This document shows positions 20,816-31,321 of a stretch of DNA of 64,000 bases, one piece after another. The DNA comes from Eublepharis macularius. Taxonomy: Eukaryota; Chordata; Lepidosauria; Squamata; Eublepharidae. The stretch covers positions 12,216,501 through 12,280,500 of the forward strand of contig NC_072798.1 of the NCBI RefSeq assembly GCF_028583425.1, in the 5' to 3' direction. The position numbers and the translations under genes are program-made. Position 1 is the stretch's first letter. The number at the start of each line of letters is the position of its first letter. The notes beneath the pieces were generated by a model, which saw only the letters and a list, made by a program, of their open reading frames with translations, did not search any database and was not told where the DNA came from.

Positions 20816-23800
20816 TTAGCTGATGGAACTCTCTGCCCAGACACAGGGAAGCAAAGATCTTAATCCCCGTAATTAACACAATACACATTAACTTTCTCTT
20901 AACAAATGTTAATGATTCTACTAAAGTGCAAGTGCAAACAAGCGTGTGCAAGTATAAAAATACATTTCTCCACTTCATTCACAGCTTCTACACACAAAAA
21001 GCGATTTTGAACGGCTGAAAGCAGTTGTAGCACAACTTTTGTAGCTCTGTTAGATCCAAAGAGCTCCAAGCTGCAATCCTGGGCACACTTGGTAGTAAAA
21101 CCACACCGAGCCTAGGGGGGGCTTACTTCTGAACAATACGTTTAGGATTAAGTGGCACATTGCAACAAAATCATACTGGGGGAGTGGGGGACTGTGAAGT
21201 CTGTCCACACAGTAGTTCTCAAGGATAGCAAGATCCACGATTAACCTTCTCATGCTAACACCAAAAACCAAAGTAGATCTGTCAGAAGTAAATGAATCAG
21301 GGGAAATTTAGGATTCTTTCCACCTCAATCCAATTCGAAGAGACAGCCGGAGAAAAAGGGTTTGCCACTGGCCTTATTCATCAACGTTCTATAGTTGTCA
21401 TCGGGGTGGGAAAGAGCATGAATGAGACAATTACCCGCTTTCCCATCACCCAGAAACATGAAGGTAACCACACAATTCCATCTGTCACAGTTTGTTAGCA
21501 AGATCAAAAACTCCTGTCGCGTGTAACACGTCTGTGGTGATATTTAATCCAGGCTATAATAGGACGCATCCATGACACGGAGGACATCAGCCTTCGTTTA
21601 ACCACTGGAAGGAACGCAGATTCATTAGAAGCACAGGGCAAACAGATGGCTGCAATGAATTCTAGCAAGTAAAGTGTGCGTTTTACTTTAGCCAATAAAA
21701 CGCTGATGTATTAAGAGACATATTGTCAAAAGCCTTCAGTTTAAATACACTTTACGTCAAGCTCTTAGCAGGCAACGGAAGTTCTCTTTCTCCACGGTAA
21801 TTCAAATGCTGCCGTCGACTACGCTTGACTTGAATAAAAGAAAGGAGGTAGGGGAAAGTGGTGAAGAATTATGGTTTTAGCTAAACTATGAAATAACTAA
21901 CATCTGAAGAACAGCTGCATAATTTCTGACCAGGACGCGGGACCGATTCCTCTACTTGTGTGTTGCACAAGGCACAGAATGCACCAGTGTGTGACTGCCA
22001 TTACTTGCATAAAACTCTAACGTCATATTGAGCAATGTCAGAAACACTGAATAACTCGGTCTCGTATTGTTTAAATAACTGTTTAAATAACTTTATGGTA
22101 AAGTGGCATTTGTTGGCTGTGAAGAAGCTGGGGCGAAACGAGCGGAACTGATTGCTGGCGGGCTCGTTGCCAACTTTGGGAGCGCTCCGACAATTGGGGA
22201 GTGACTCCAGCCACCTGCAGCCATTTGGTTGCCAACAGTGGGACAGTCCTGGAGCAGTGGGAGTATCCCAGGCATTCGACTTGTGAATGTAGCTATAAAG
22301 CTTGGAAACATCTTCGGGTGTTGTGGGCTCGTTAACACTGAGAGCGAAGAATTGCATTCCAACGTACATTTTTCACATATGGACTGAGCTCTAACATCTT
22401 TGAATTAGTTTTCTTCCTTGGATCTTGCAAAACAGATTGAGGACTATGAATATAATATAATTGAAATGGATTATGAGTGTATATTGTATATGATTGGTGA
22501 TTCACTGGTGTATAACTGCATATTACAAATATATTGCTATTTTGTGTATTAGTTGTATTGTATATTGCTAATGCAACACACCTGGTAGTGTGATAAGTAG
22601 GTTCTTGAGGGCTTTTTGTAGTACAGTGTTGTGCAATCTCGGAACCTCTCCCTTTGTGCTGTATTGGTACATAAAAGTTCAGCAAAGTGCTTTTCAAAAA
22701 TTAAAATCCAGATTCTACACCGAGGGTGCCATGGTAGAACACATTATGCAAAACCCATTCAAGTGTTCTTAGCTTACATAAGTTATCCTGATTGGGGAGA
22801 AGCAAAGATTGAGACAGAACGCAGTAGCCCGTCTGATCAACAGAGGATCAGACACACACACCACTTGTGTGTTCGGGAACTTCTCTGCATGTCTTACAAC
22901 GAGAAGCATGTTTTTTCTAGAAATAAAGAGGAAGTGCTCAGAGCTCTGACTTGTGCACCAGGTATCCAACTAAGCCTCCCAGGTGCCTGCTGGTGGTGGG
23001 CAATCTCCCAGAGGTCTGCCCCGCACCAGTCAGTGGGAGGTGACAAACCCCCTGGCAATTGCCTGCCACTGGCCAGCAACCTGAGAAAGCACACACTGGG
23101 CACGTACTCAGTGGCACACAACAATGTCACCTCCCAAAGTGATGCTGTCACGCCAGCTGCAGGCATGCTCCTGCACTTCGCTGGGGCCAATTTCAGCCTA
23201 AACAGACTGAATTTGTCCTGCACAAATCATGGAAGCATGCCTGTGGCCGGCGTGATGTCACTTCCCAGAACTTACTAGGCAAGAGCCAGGAGCACATACA
23301 CGCACTTCGTATCCAAGCAAAAAGACTACCAGGAGGCACAAGGTACGTGCCGTGTCCCCTGACTCCCTCTGGGAGTGTATAGGGACCTGGCTACCCTATA
23401 TCCAACCTTCACTTGTATAGTGCACTTATGGAACACACACACACCCCAAGCCTTGGCTAAGGGGACAGCTAGTGCCCACCCACATCCGTAATTCATGCAT
23501 ACATCAAGAGAGTCCCTTCTCCCATCTGTTCTTCCCCAGCCTTCAAGATCTATAGATACAGCCTTGTTCTTCCACATCCTTTTGTATATCAACGTGTAAT
23601 ATCAAGGCAGTGGCACTCACTTGGTAGCTCAAAGAGCTGCATTCGCAATTGCTGTCAACCAAACGAGCCACCTTTACTTCCATCCCTTAAGAAGGCCTGT
23701 AGCTCAGAGAAGCTTGGAGTTTATCCACCCTCCGACTCCTCTGGCAGTGGGTGTTTCAAAGGGTGAACCACCTGCCAACCACAAACCTTCCTGGGCAACG

Positions 23801-23844
23801 GTGCTCAGAAGAGCCACAGGTGGCTCCTGAGCCACTGAGTATCG
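20816..23844. other. Intronic sequence, no gene recognised
   Basis: About 3 kb without a supported gene. It contains the longest open frame in the window (215 codons, plus, 22631-23278), but that frame lacks domain or splice signals and its second half looks repeat-derived. Nothing else is assigned. Confidence 0.45.
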
Positions 23845-23975
23845 CTGTGTATGTTACGTGCTGTCAAGTCGCCTCCAACCTACGGCGACCCAATGAATGA
23901 AAGACTTCCAAGACGTCCTATCATTAACAGACTTGTTCAGATCCTGCAAACTGGAGGACGTGGCTTTTAAAAATT
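23845..23975 (-). mobile_element. BovB/RTE LINE 3' fragment
   Basis: Minus-strand sequence matches the end of the better copy at 38470-38715: GCCACGTCCTCCAGTTTGC, AATGATAGGACGTCTTGG, then GGGTCGCCGTAGGTTGG and GACTTGACAGCAC. It is a very short 3' piece. Confidence 0.8.
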
Positions 23976-24545
23976 TTATTTTATTTATTTATGTCATTTA
24001 TAGTTCGCCTTTCTCACTGAGACTCAAGGCGGATTACACAGTATGAGGTTAGTACAATTAATATCAAGAACATTTCAATACAGTATCAAGGACATTTCCA
24101 TAAACAATGCCATAGGGTTAATAGATACAAGTTTAAAAGACATAGTATTAGCAAGAATACAATACAGAGTACTAAAAATACTGAAGCAGTAAATAATCAA
24201 TTCTAGGATTAACATTAGACAGAACATAATCAATTCTAGGACGAACATTAGACAACATAGAGCACAGGTGGTACATAGGAGAACATATTTAAAGCAGCAG
24301 ATAATACGTAAGGCAATACAGTGATGAAGTCTATGGTCCCTAACTCAACAGCGAAGCATCTGAGACCCCATCCCTACGATACAGCCCTCTCATTTGAGTA
24401 AAAATCCTTTTTGAATAGTTTAGGTCTGCATCGTTTACGGAAAGCCAGGAGAGCGGGGGCTCTTCTGACTTCCTCAGGCAGGTCATTTTAGGTCTTCCTC
24501 ACTGAGCTACGGCACGAAAAACGGCAGCACGTTTCACCTACACTG
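23976..24545 (-). mobile_element. LINE-like repeat, second copy at 49845-50140
   Basis: The blocks CTTTCTCACTGAGACTC, AAGGCGGATTACACAG and ACATTTCCATAAACAATGCC recur in the same order at 49845-50140. The minus-strand end GAGTCTCAGTGAGAAAGGCG..TAAATAAAATAAA is a LINE-type 3' terminus. The family cannot be fixed by eye. Confidence 0.65.
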
Positions 24546-25029
24546 TGGAATACACGCCCCAAAGAGCTCCACTTTGGTTAACTCCTTCCTCCAGCAAGTG
24601 AACATTCCTTGTTCCAGAGAACTTTTTCGACGCTGCCATAAGTTTCAGAGTCGACCATTTTTGCTACTCTCCTGGTTTTGTTTCCCGTTGTACTTTTATC
24701 CTGCACTGTTTTTAGCATTTCGCAATTCAGATAGAAATTCTGATCTATGTGAATACTGTGTGTGGGGGGGGGGGACTAAATGCATAGAGATGTGCTTACA
24801 TGCCCTGGAGTGTCTAAGGACCAACGAAATCTCTGTGGACCACGGATGGGAGCTTCACTTGCTGAAACACTGCAAGAAGAACCCTCCCCATGTACACAAG
24901 AGCAGGGAGAATCCCAAAGCCTCTCCAGCTATCAGCTTTGGGAGTCTGCAAAGAATCCCCTGGAGAAGTCTGCACTCGGCATACCACAAAGCAAAGCAAG
25001 CTTCGGAACCAAAGAGACAAGCATCTGAC

Positions 25030-25262
25030 AACGACAACGACATCAACAGCATTCAGTTTATATACCGCCCACTCAGAGTGGTTTACAAAGTATGCTATTA
25101 TTATCCCCACGACAAAACACCCTGTGAGGTGGGTGGGGCTGAGAGAGCTCCAGAGAGCCATGGCTAGCCCAAGGTCACCCAGGTGGCTTCAAGCAGAGGA
25201 GCGGGGAATCAAACCCAGTTCTCCAGATTAGGGTCCTGCACTCTTAACCACTCTCTCAAGCG
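25030..25262 (-). repeat. Sauria-like tRNA SINE
   Basis: Minus-strand head GGTTAAGAGTGCAGGACCC, B box GGGTTTGATTCCCC, then CTTGGGCTAGCCATGGC, CCCCACCCACCTCAC and a GTCGTTGTCG tail. It is nearly full length. Confidence 0.85.
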
Positions 25263-25374
25263 TCTCAAGCTACAGAATCAAGTACCCCAATTAAACAAGA
25301 CCACTTTTTTATAACATTAGAATCTGCACTAGCAATTCCAAAGGCAATGAGTGGGGGGGGGGTGTCAAAGAAAA

Positions 25375-25572
25375 GCAGGTGAGCCCGATCTCATCAGATC
25401 TCAGAAGCTAAGCAGGGTCAGCCTTTGTTAGTAATTGGATGGGAGACCTCCAATGAAGACCAAGGTTGCCGAGGCAGGCAATGGCAAACCACCTCTATTA
25501 GACTCTTACCATGAAACCCCCACTAGGGCTCGCCATATGTCAGCTATGACTTGAGGGCACTCTCCACCACCA
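25375..25572 (+). repeat. 5S-derived SINE
   Basis: GATCTCATCAGATCTCAG, AAGCTAAGCAGGGTCAGCC, TTGGATGGGAGACCTCC and AAGGCAGGC-type spacer, then GTCAGCTATGACTTGAGGGC. The 5S control region is very well kept, though downstream sequence departs from 5S rRNA. Confidence 0.9.
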
Positions 25573-25605
25573 GACAGCCCCAACTGCCCCCCCCATCAGA
25601 AATAA

Positions 25606-25820
25606 GATCCAGAGGAATTAGCCATGTTAGTCTGTAGTCACAAAACAGTAAAGCATCCAGTAGCACCTTTAAGACTAACCAACTTTACTGTAGCATAAGC
25701 TTTTCGAGAACGACAGCTTTCTTCGTCAGATGCATCTGACGAAGACAGGTGTGGTTCTCAAAAGCTTATGCTACAATAAACTTGGTTAGTCTTAAAGGTG
25801 CTACTGGACGCTTTACTAAA
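25606..25820. mobile_element. Foldback retroelement tail with hammerhead-like core
   Basis: An approximate palindrome centred at TGCA, 25731-25734. The minus strand carries CTGACGA (25729-25723), a short AGAA/TTCT stem and GAAAAGC. A 9-bp duplication CAGAAATAA flanks it (25597-25605 and 25821-25829). The left end carries the GAGGAATTAGCCATGTTAG terminal motif of the family. Confidence 0.8.
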
Positions 25821-25954
25821 CAGAAATAAATGCCGCTTATTTTGTGCACCATTCGCCAGCCATCTTCAAAGAACAGTGTGACTTTCTGCTGGAGGGACTG
25901 ATACTCCGTAATCCCAAATGTTCCTCAAGGAACTTCCCCCATGTTCTCCTTTTT

Positions 25955-26855
25955 GGGGTGATTCCGCACGAATGGTTTTCCCTGCTTCAGCTTCTAAATG
26001 ACCTCGATTTTTCTTTGCGTTTCCACACGTGGGAAGGCAATCCTAGCAGCAAATTCGAAGCCACTGCATGTTTTGTCCGTTTTTTTCCCATCCTGCCAAT
26101 CATGTTTTCTAAGCCACACCCACTACCCTTTCCCTTTTCCTCTTTTTTTAAAAAAAAATGTAAAAAAACGTTGCAACGTTTCTACATGTCTATGCAGAAA
26201 CATATCCTGTGTCACATGACAACAGCTGACCAATAATCGGTCCATTTTACATCGTGCCAAATTTGTTACTTGTTGCTTGCTGACAGCTGACAGCTTCTGA
26301 GGTAGAGTGAAAGTGATGGAGAGACTTCAGCGTTAAAGTAGTGGTCTAGGCATTTCATGGAGGAAGAAAGAGACCATCCTCAACACAACACTTATCACTA
26401 AACCACACTGCTCACAAAGAAAGCGGGAAAGATAGACGCGGGGTCATTGGTAACAATTTTCCCTCCAATAGCCAATACTCTTCCACAATATCGGCAGGAA
26501 GTGCTCTGGCCTATCCAATATGTTTATTTGATGCAACGTTTATGTGTAGCAACTTTTTTTGTGAGAATTTTTTTTCTAATGTGTTGGTTTGATGCAACGT
26601 TTACGTGCAGCAACGTTTTTTTGGGGGGGGGGGATTAAAAAAAAATGAAGATGTGCATCATTCGACACTTCCCCCGGAAAAAGCGATGAGGAATCGATTT
26701 TTATCCTGTCAAAAATTCTTCATGATGGACTTTGAGCCGAAGAAATATGCGAATCAAAAGCCTAATGTGGAATCGGGGAGAAGTGGATTCGTAGGACTCC
26801 ACCGCGGCATGACTGCTCAGAAAGTCCGATCAAAATTGATCATGCGGAATCCCCC
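25955..26855. mobile_element. Putative DNA element with GATTCCGCA termini (~900 bp)
   Basis: GGGGTGATTCCGCACGA at the left and TCATGCGGAATCCCCC at the right are inverted repeats of about 16 bp. The interior has paired GATGCAACGTTTA blocks (26530, 26590) but no recognisable transposase. No duplication is clear. It shares the ATTCCGCAC terminus with the 140-bp elements at 4877 and 62782. Confidence 0.6.
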
Positions 26856-26867
26856 TTGGTAAACTGG

Positions 26868-26990
26868 GCCAGTCATTATGTCTCAACAAAAGTTCCGTCA
26901 GAGACCATCATCACTGTGTGGTGATTTGAACCCAGGCCTTCTTATCCCAAGTTGAGCATTCAAGACCATAACAGAACACCACACTGGTTT
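26868..26990 (-). repeat. tRNA SINE remnant
   Basis: A minus-strand B-box-like GGGTTCAAATCACC (26925-26938) and head-like CCAGTGTGGTG near 26984 are all that remain. Confidence 0.45.
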
Positions 26991-27921
26991 AAAACATGGA
27001 TGGGGGAAGGGGGGTAAAAGGCACAGATAACCTCATGGCTGCAAAAAGTTTTTTTTTTTAATCATACCCCTTTTAATACACGGTACTTAAAAAAGGTTTG
27101 GAACCCGCCAGTACAAGAAACTACACAACACACTGCTGAAGAACAACTGCATAAAGAATGGTTTGCAAATTATTATTTGTGAACAACAGAAGCACAGAGA
27201 CAGGAGTTTGCGTTGCCTGGACAAAGTGGTGGGGGGGAAATCTAAGCACACATATTGCAGCCAGAAGTGCAATCTGGCTGGAACTGCTTGTAAATGTGGG
27301 ACTCGTTCCACTCCTTAATTTCCATCTGCTCTTCAGATCAAAGTGGTTGTGTCCAATTAGAAAGGGCAGCAACTTAAGGAAAACCAAGAAGCTACACAAA
27401 AGATTTTTTTAAACTCAAGATCAATGCCTGCGTGGCCAAAAATAGCTGCAAGAGCTCTCACGTGTCCTTCTAAAACACACACAAGAGATAAGTATTTGGA
27501 GACTAGAAATAACTGGGCGGCCCTGAATTATTCAGAGCAGGAGAGGGAAAGTTGTGGGCACGTGCACAGTCCCCCTTCCTGCCCCCTACCATAATTTTTT
27601 CCTGGCTTACTAGGGAGATCAAGTCTTCACGTATCAGAGTACATTCACAGGATCAGGACAACTCGTAACACAAAGTACTGAAACTGTAGTACTATCCAAC
27701 CATTATGAATGACTGGTGGGGGAGCAGCTACCACAGGAAACCATTTGCAGCAGCACACATGGGAAACACAGAGAGGCTGTATGATATGCTCCAGGGTTGC
27801 ACAGCCAATTCCTGCAGGGCAACAAAAGCCAACAGCCCTGGCCAGCTCCTTCATGAAATGAGCGTGAGCGTGAGAAGTTGCGCCAAATCCTCTTCAAGCT
27901 AGCACAGTTTAGCAATTAGGA

Positions 27922-28510
27922 CAGGGTCCCCCTCCAACCTTTTGATCCTGTGGACAGATCTGGAATTTTGGAAAGCCGGATCTTGTCAGATATCAGAAGC
28001 TAAGCAGGGTTGGCCTTGGTCAGTAATTGGATGGGAGACCTCCAACGAAGACCAGGGTTGTTATGCAGAGGCAGGCAATGGCAAACCACCTCTGTTAACC
28101 TCTTGCCATGAAAACCCCACCATGGGCCGCCATAAGTCAACTATGACTTGAGGGCAGGGTTTCATTTTCAGGAGCAGATTTGGAATTTTGAGAAGGGGTG
28201 GTGGGTGTCACCCCAAGAACATCTTCCCACAGGAGGTTGAACCAAACTCAAAAGAGGTATCTGCAGGAGGCGGAGCCAGATGGAATGCCTCCCCCTCTCA
28301 CCCCCTGGGAAGAAGGAAAATCTGAAGGGGAGATGCAATACATACTGATGAAGGAAAGCCCAGGGGCTTACCACTCCTCTTGATCCTCCACTGGAAAACC
28401 CCTTCATTTGAATGAGGGCAGCCAGCAACAAGCTCTGCTGAAAAGCTCATCAGGCGTCAAGGAAAAGTCCTAGCAGGCACCATGGTGCCCACGGGCACTG
28501 TGTTGGGGAA
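27922..28510. mobile_element. Charlie-like hAT remnant hosting a 5S SINE
   Basis: CAGGGTCCCCCTCCAACC at the start, TTTTGATCCTGTGGAC, AATTTTGAGAAGGGGTGG, and CACCATGGTGCCCACGGG near the end follow the layout of a common amniote Charlie-type non-autonomous hAT. The termini are eroded and no duplication could be read. Confidence 0.6.
27971..28175 (+). repeat. 5S-derived SINE nested in a hAT remnant
   Basis: GGATCTTGTCAGATATCAG, TTGGATGGGAGACCTCC, then GCCGCCATAAGTCAACTATG. It is bracketed by a 15-bp duplication AGATYTGGAATTTTG (27956-27970 and 28176-28190, one difference) taken from the hAT element. Confidence 0.88.
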
Positions 28511-29204
28511 GCCAGGGTTAAAGCATCAGACTAGGTCGGTAAAAAGTGGTATCACTCAGCAGGGCATTTCCTGGACTGAAGCAGCACAGCAGAGACCATG
28601 TTAGAGCTCCCACAACCTCCCATCCATGAAGGAAGAAACCTTAAGAGAAAAACTGAGGGATGTCTTGTCCCCTAAACTCAGCCAAGTACAAAGAATCATG
28701 TTGACTGATACACTCACATCTAATGATTACCAGCAGTTAAATTCCCACCTATAGACAAGATGCAGCCACATTACGATACAGGCAAAGCACCAGGATGAGG
28801 TTAACGTGGTACAGCTTCTACTGCTTCTCCTACACCATCATCAATGACCCTGCATCCATCAGTGAAAGCACTGTGGACATCTGTTGGTAAGAAAACAGAA
28901 TATTCAACCACGGTTTGTTTGTCTTAGCTGCGGTTAGGCATGTCAGCCAAATGTCAGGACTGTGGTTCAAAGTGAGTTCGCAATCAAGATGTGAAGCACT
29001 GGTGTGAAGATGGTTTGCAGAGCACAGTTTCTATTAATCATGCTTAAAATTACATCTGCATTTGGCAAACCATGGTTAAGACAGCATCCCACAACGGCTA
29101 CACTTGCAAGCTGACAACCTGGTCTCTTGGGCTTCCTATATACAGTCTTCAAGGGCAGACTTGGTCATCATTCAGTACCATTAGAATCCCATTCCCTGCT
29201 GTTG
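28511..29204. other. Intronic sequence, no gene recognised
   Basis: No exon or identified repeat is supported. Confidence 0.4.
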
Positions 29205-29310
29205 GCCCTCTAAAGTAGTTGGCTGGCCACTGGGTGAGACAGGATGCTAGACTAGATGAACCACAGGACAGATCCAGCAGGATTCTTCTTGTGCTCTTAT
29301 TATGTTAAAC
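29205..29310 (+). repeat. CR1-type LINE 3' fragment
   Basis: GCCACTGGGTGAGACAGG, ATGCTAGACTAGATGAACC and GATTCTTCTTGTGCTCTTA match the 3' region of CR1-type LINEs; a second piece is at 55960-56075. Confidence 0.65.
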
Positions 29311-31234
29311 CTGAGGCAAGGCAATCAATTACTGTGGGTAGCGCTATCTGTGACATTGGTCTAGGACATTGGTATCAAGACTCTGGGGGTGATATAGCTT
29401 CTTCTGTACAAAGCAAGACCTAAACAACATGATGGAACGCCGCAGCCAAGCTTTCGGTATTCGGAGATGATAAAGTTGGTTTCTGTAACGCTTATTCCCT
29501 TTATTTCTTTACCGCTATCTTTGAAAAGGCATTCATGGACAATGACAAGGCCAACTCTCGCTACATCTTTGCAGCTGAGTTATTCATCTTTCTTCTGAAT
29601 GTTTGCCATTAACACTTGTAGCTACAGCCCAAGTTATTAAATTTTCCAAGTGCTCTATAATTACTACACAAAGAAAACCGCCAGACAATCGGTCGGAGTC
29701 CTGTGCTTCTGCCACTGCAAAAACAGTGATAACAATATATTAGCCAGCTGACCTTTCTGCAAAGGAGCTATGCCTACCGAATTCCTACGCAATCGTAACA
29801 AAAAGGTCACAGAGCATGTTGTGTTAGTAAGGGTGATGTTTCATTTGACGTAAAAAGTGAACCTGCCATGGAGTATTTTTCCCCACTTCTTGCCCATTCC
29901 CCAGAATGAAAAGTGCCTCCCCGATTCCACTGTTCCCTGCATCTCCTTTCTATGTTTTACATCAATGGAGAGAACCCTGTCTTGCCACTTCATCTTACTT
30001 AGGCATGCAGTAATCAGAAAATAAGCCACGACTGGTGTAATACTAGGTGGCTGTCAAAGTTCACCTCCTTTCCAGAGGGGAGTCACGCTCCCAATTCTCA
30101 AGCAAGCGCGTCAAACAGAGGTTCCGCTCTGATATTTGTCACTCCAGCTAGTCACTCCAGTTCTTCTACCTCTGAAACTGGATCCTGCTTCTCGTCAAAA
30201 GAGGACCATCCGTCCTCCAGGGATCACATTCATCGCAAGACAGAAGGCAGCCGGTGATGATGAGTACTGAAAGGGAGGAGGCAATATGGACCACATCTGC
30301 AAACTGCTTCGTCTGGGACAACAGAGATGATATACAGCTGCCAGATGGAATCAAAGATCATACAAGGAAAACTTCCCCAGAGGTGGCAAGGAAGACACAC
30401 AGTCTGCTTTATACCAGACAAGATGAGTTGACACCAAACTCACTATGAGTACCAACAGCCCTTTCTGGTAGTCTCTTCATCAGCATGGGAGCTGCTTGGA
30501 AGTCCATGTTTCATAAAAAGAGTCCCATAAGAAGAGTTCATGCCACAGCTTCTTCCCACGCCATCATCTTCCCTCCCTGCAGCCATGCCCTCCAACATGT
30601 TTTTAAACTTCCAACATTCCCAAGTGGCAAAGCAAGCATCCCATCTGCGCTGCCCCATCCCTAATGGACGCATCAAAGACACTTAAATGACAGGTATATA
30701 CCTAAGCAAAATGATAGCAGGAAGGGGGCATGGGCCAGCAAAACTGATACCCTACATAAATCCCACCTTGCTAACAAAAGACTCCTTAATGGACAAAAGG
30801 CACCTTCTGAACATCTTTGAAAAAAAGAGGCATTTTTTCAGACCCGGATAAGAGTTCAAGCCCAGGGGTCGGAAAGGCACTCAGCACAAAGCGCTGGAAA
30901 TGTTTGCCATTCCATGCTTTTATTTATCTCTGCAGTTATAGGAACGGGCTCATTACACTCCATTGAAGGGCGCCCATTCATTTCCATGGGGCTTCTGCAA
31001 GAGAATGACCAGGTGGAGAGTATTTCTGTTTAAACAAGAAAAGGGGACCGGGGGGGGCAGGAAGAAGAGATCATAGAATTATCGAGACACCCGCTCCATT
31101 CAGAGGCCAACGTGACAGTGAAAATCCTCCAGTGCTACTGCAGAGCACTTTTGTTTTTAACAACTAACAACCTAATACGCCACTTCCGTTTCGAACTCCA
31201 GGCCTTGAGTATTCTCTAAAGAACATGTACTCAC
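29311..31234. other. Intron directly downstream of the candidate start exon
   Basis: In the minus-strand direction this intron begins with the donor GTGAGT (31234-31229). No exon or clear repeat is seen in this stretch. Confidence 0.4.
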
Positions 31235-31318
31235 TCATGACTGGTAGCCTCTGTTCTTATAGTCCCAGACGGGCTTTAAGCTAAAGTATCTTGTCCAAGA
31301 TTTCTCAGAGGTATACAT
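31235..31318 (-). CDS. 27-codon upstream ORF overlapping the proposed start codon
   Basis: It starts at ATG 31318-31316 and encodes MYTSEKSWTRY..., then KPVWDYKNRGYQS, ending at TGA (31237-31235). The stop overlaps the candidate USP6NL ATG as ATGA, a layout suited to reinitiation or leader-peptide control. The composition is ordered and aromatic-rich (two W, four Y), unlike the surrounding random frames. It may therefore be a conserved micropeptide, or the exon may code in this frame in an alternative transcript. I do not recognise the peptide. Confidence 0.4.
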   Translation of the reverse strand: MYTSEKSWTRYFSLKPVWDYKNRGYQS

Positions 31319-31321
31319 GTC
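31235..31321 (-). CDS. USP6NL: Candidate USP6NL exon with the start codon at its 3' end
   Basis: On the minus strand a pyrimidine-rich tract (TTTTTTTTTCTCTCCC) and acceptor TTTGGCTAG precede an 87-bp exon. It ends ..CAGTCATGA before a strong donor GTGAGT (31234-31229). The last four bases hold an ATG (31238-31236) plus one base, so coding would leave the exon in phase 1, giving M plus the first base of codon 2. That is the layout expected for a USP6NL start (Met-Asn...) and matches the phase of the alternative exon at 9462-9534. Everything upstream of that ATG would be 5' UTR. It also carries a 27-codon ORF, listed separately. Seen directly: splice signals, ORF, phase. Inferred: the gene, from its position left of ECHDC3. 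USP6NL encodes a TBC-domain Rab5 GAP. Confidence 0.5.
   Translation of the reverse strand, partial: DMYTSEKSWTRYFSLKPVWDYKNRGYQS

Noticed and set aside
22631..23278. Longest open frame in the window (215 codons, plus strand)
   Set aside because: No domain, signal or splice context; the second half contains repeat-like TGATGTCACTTCCC and GCATGCTCC blocks, and overlapping frames on the other strand are equally open.
25375..25572. 5S rRNA gene
   Set aside because: Only the 5S control region is kept; the downstream part is SINE body and BovB-like tail, and other copies have retroposition duplications.
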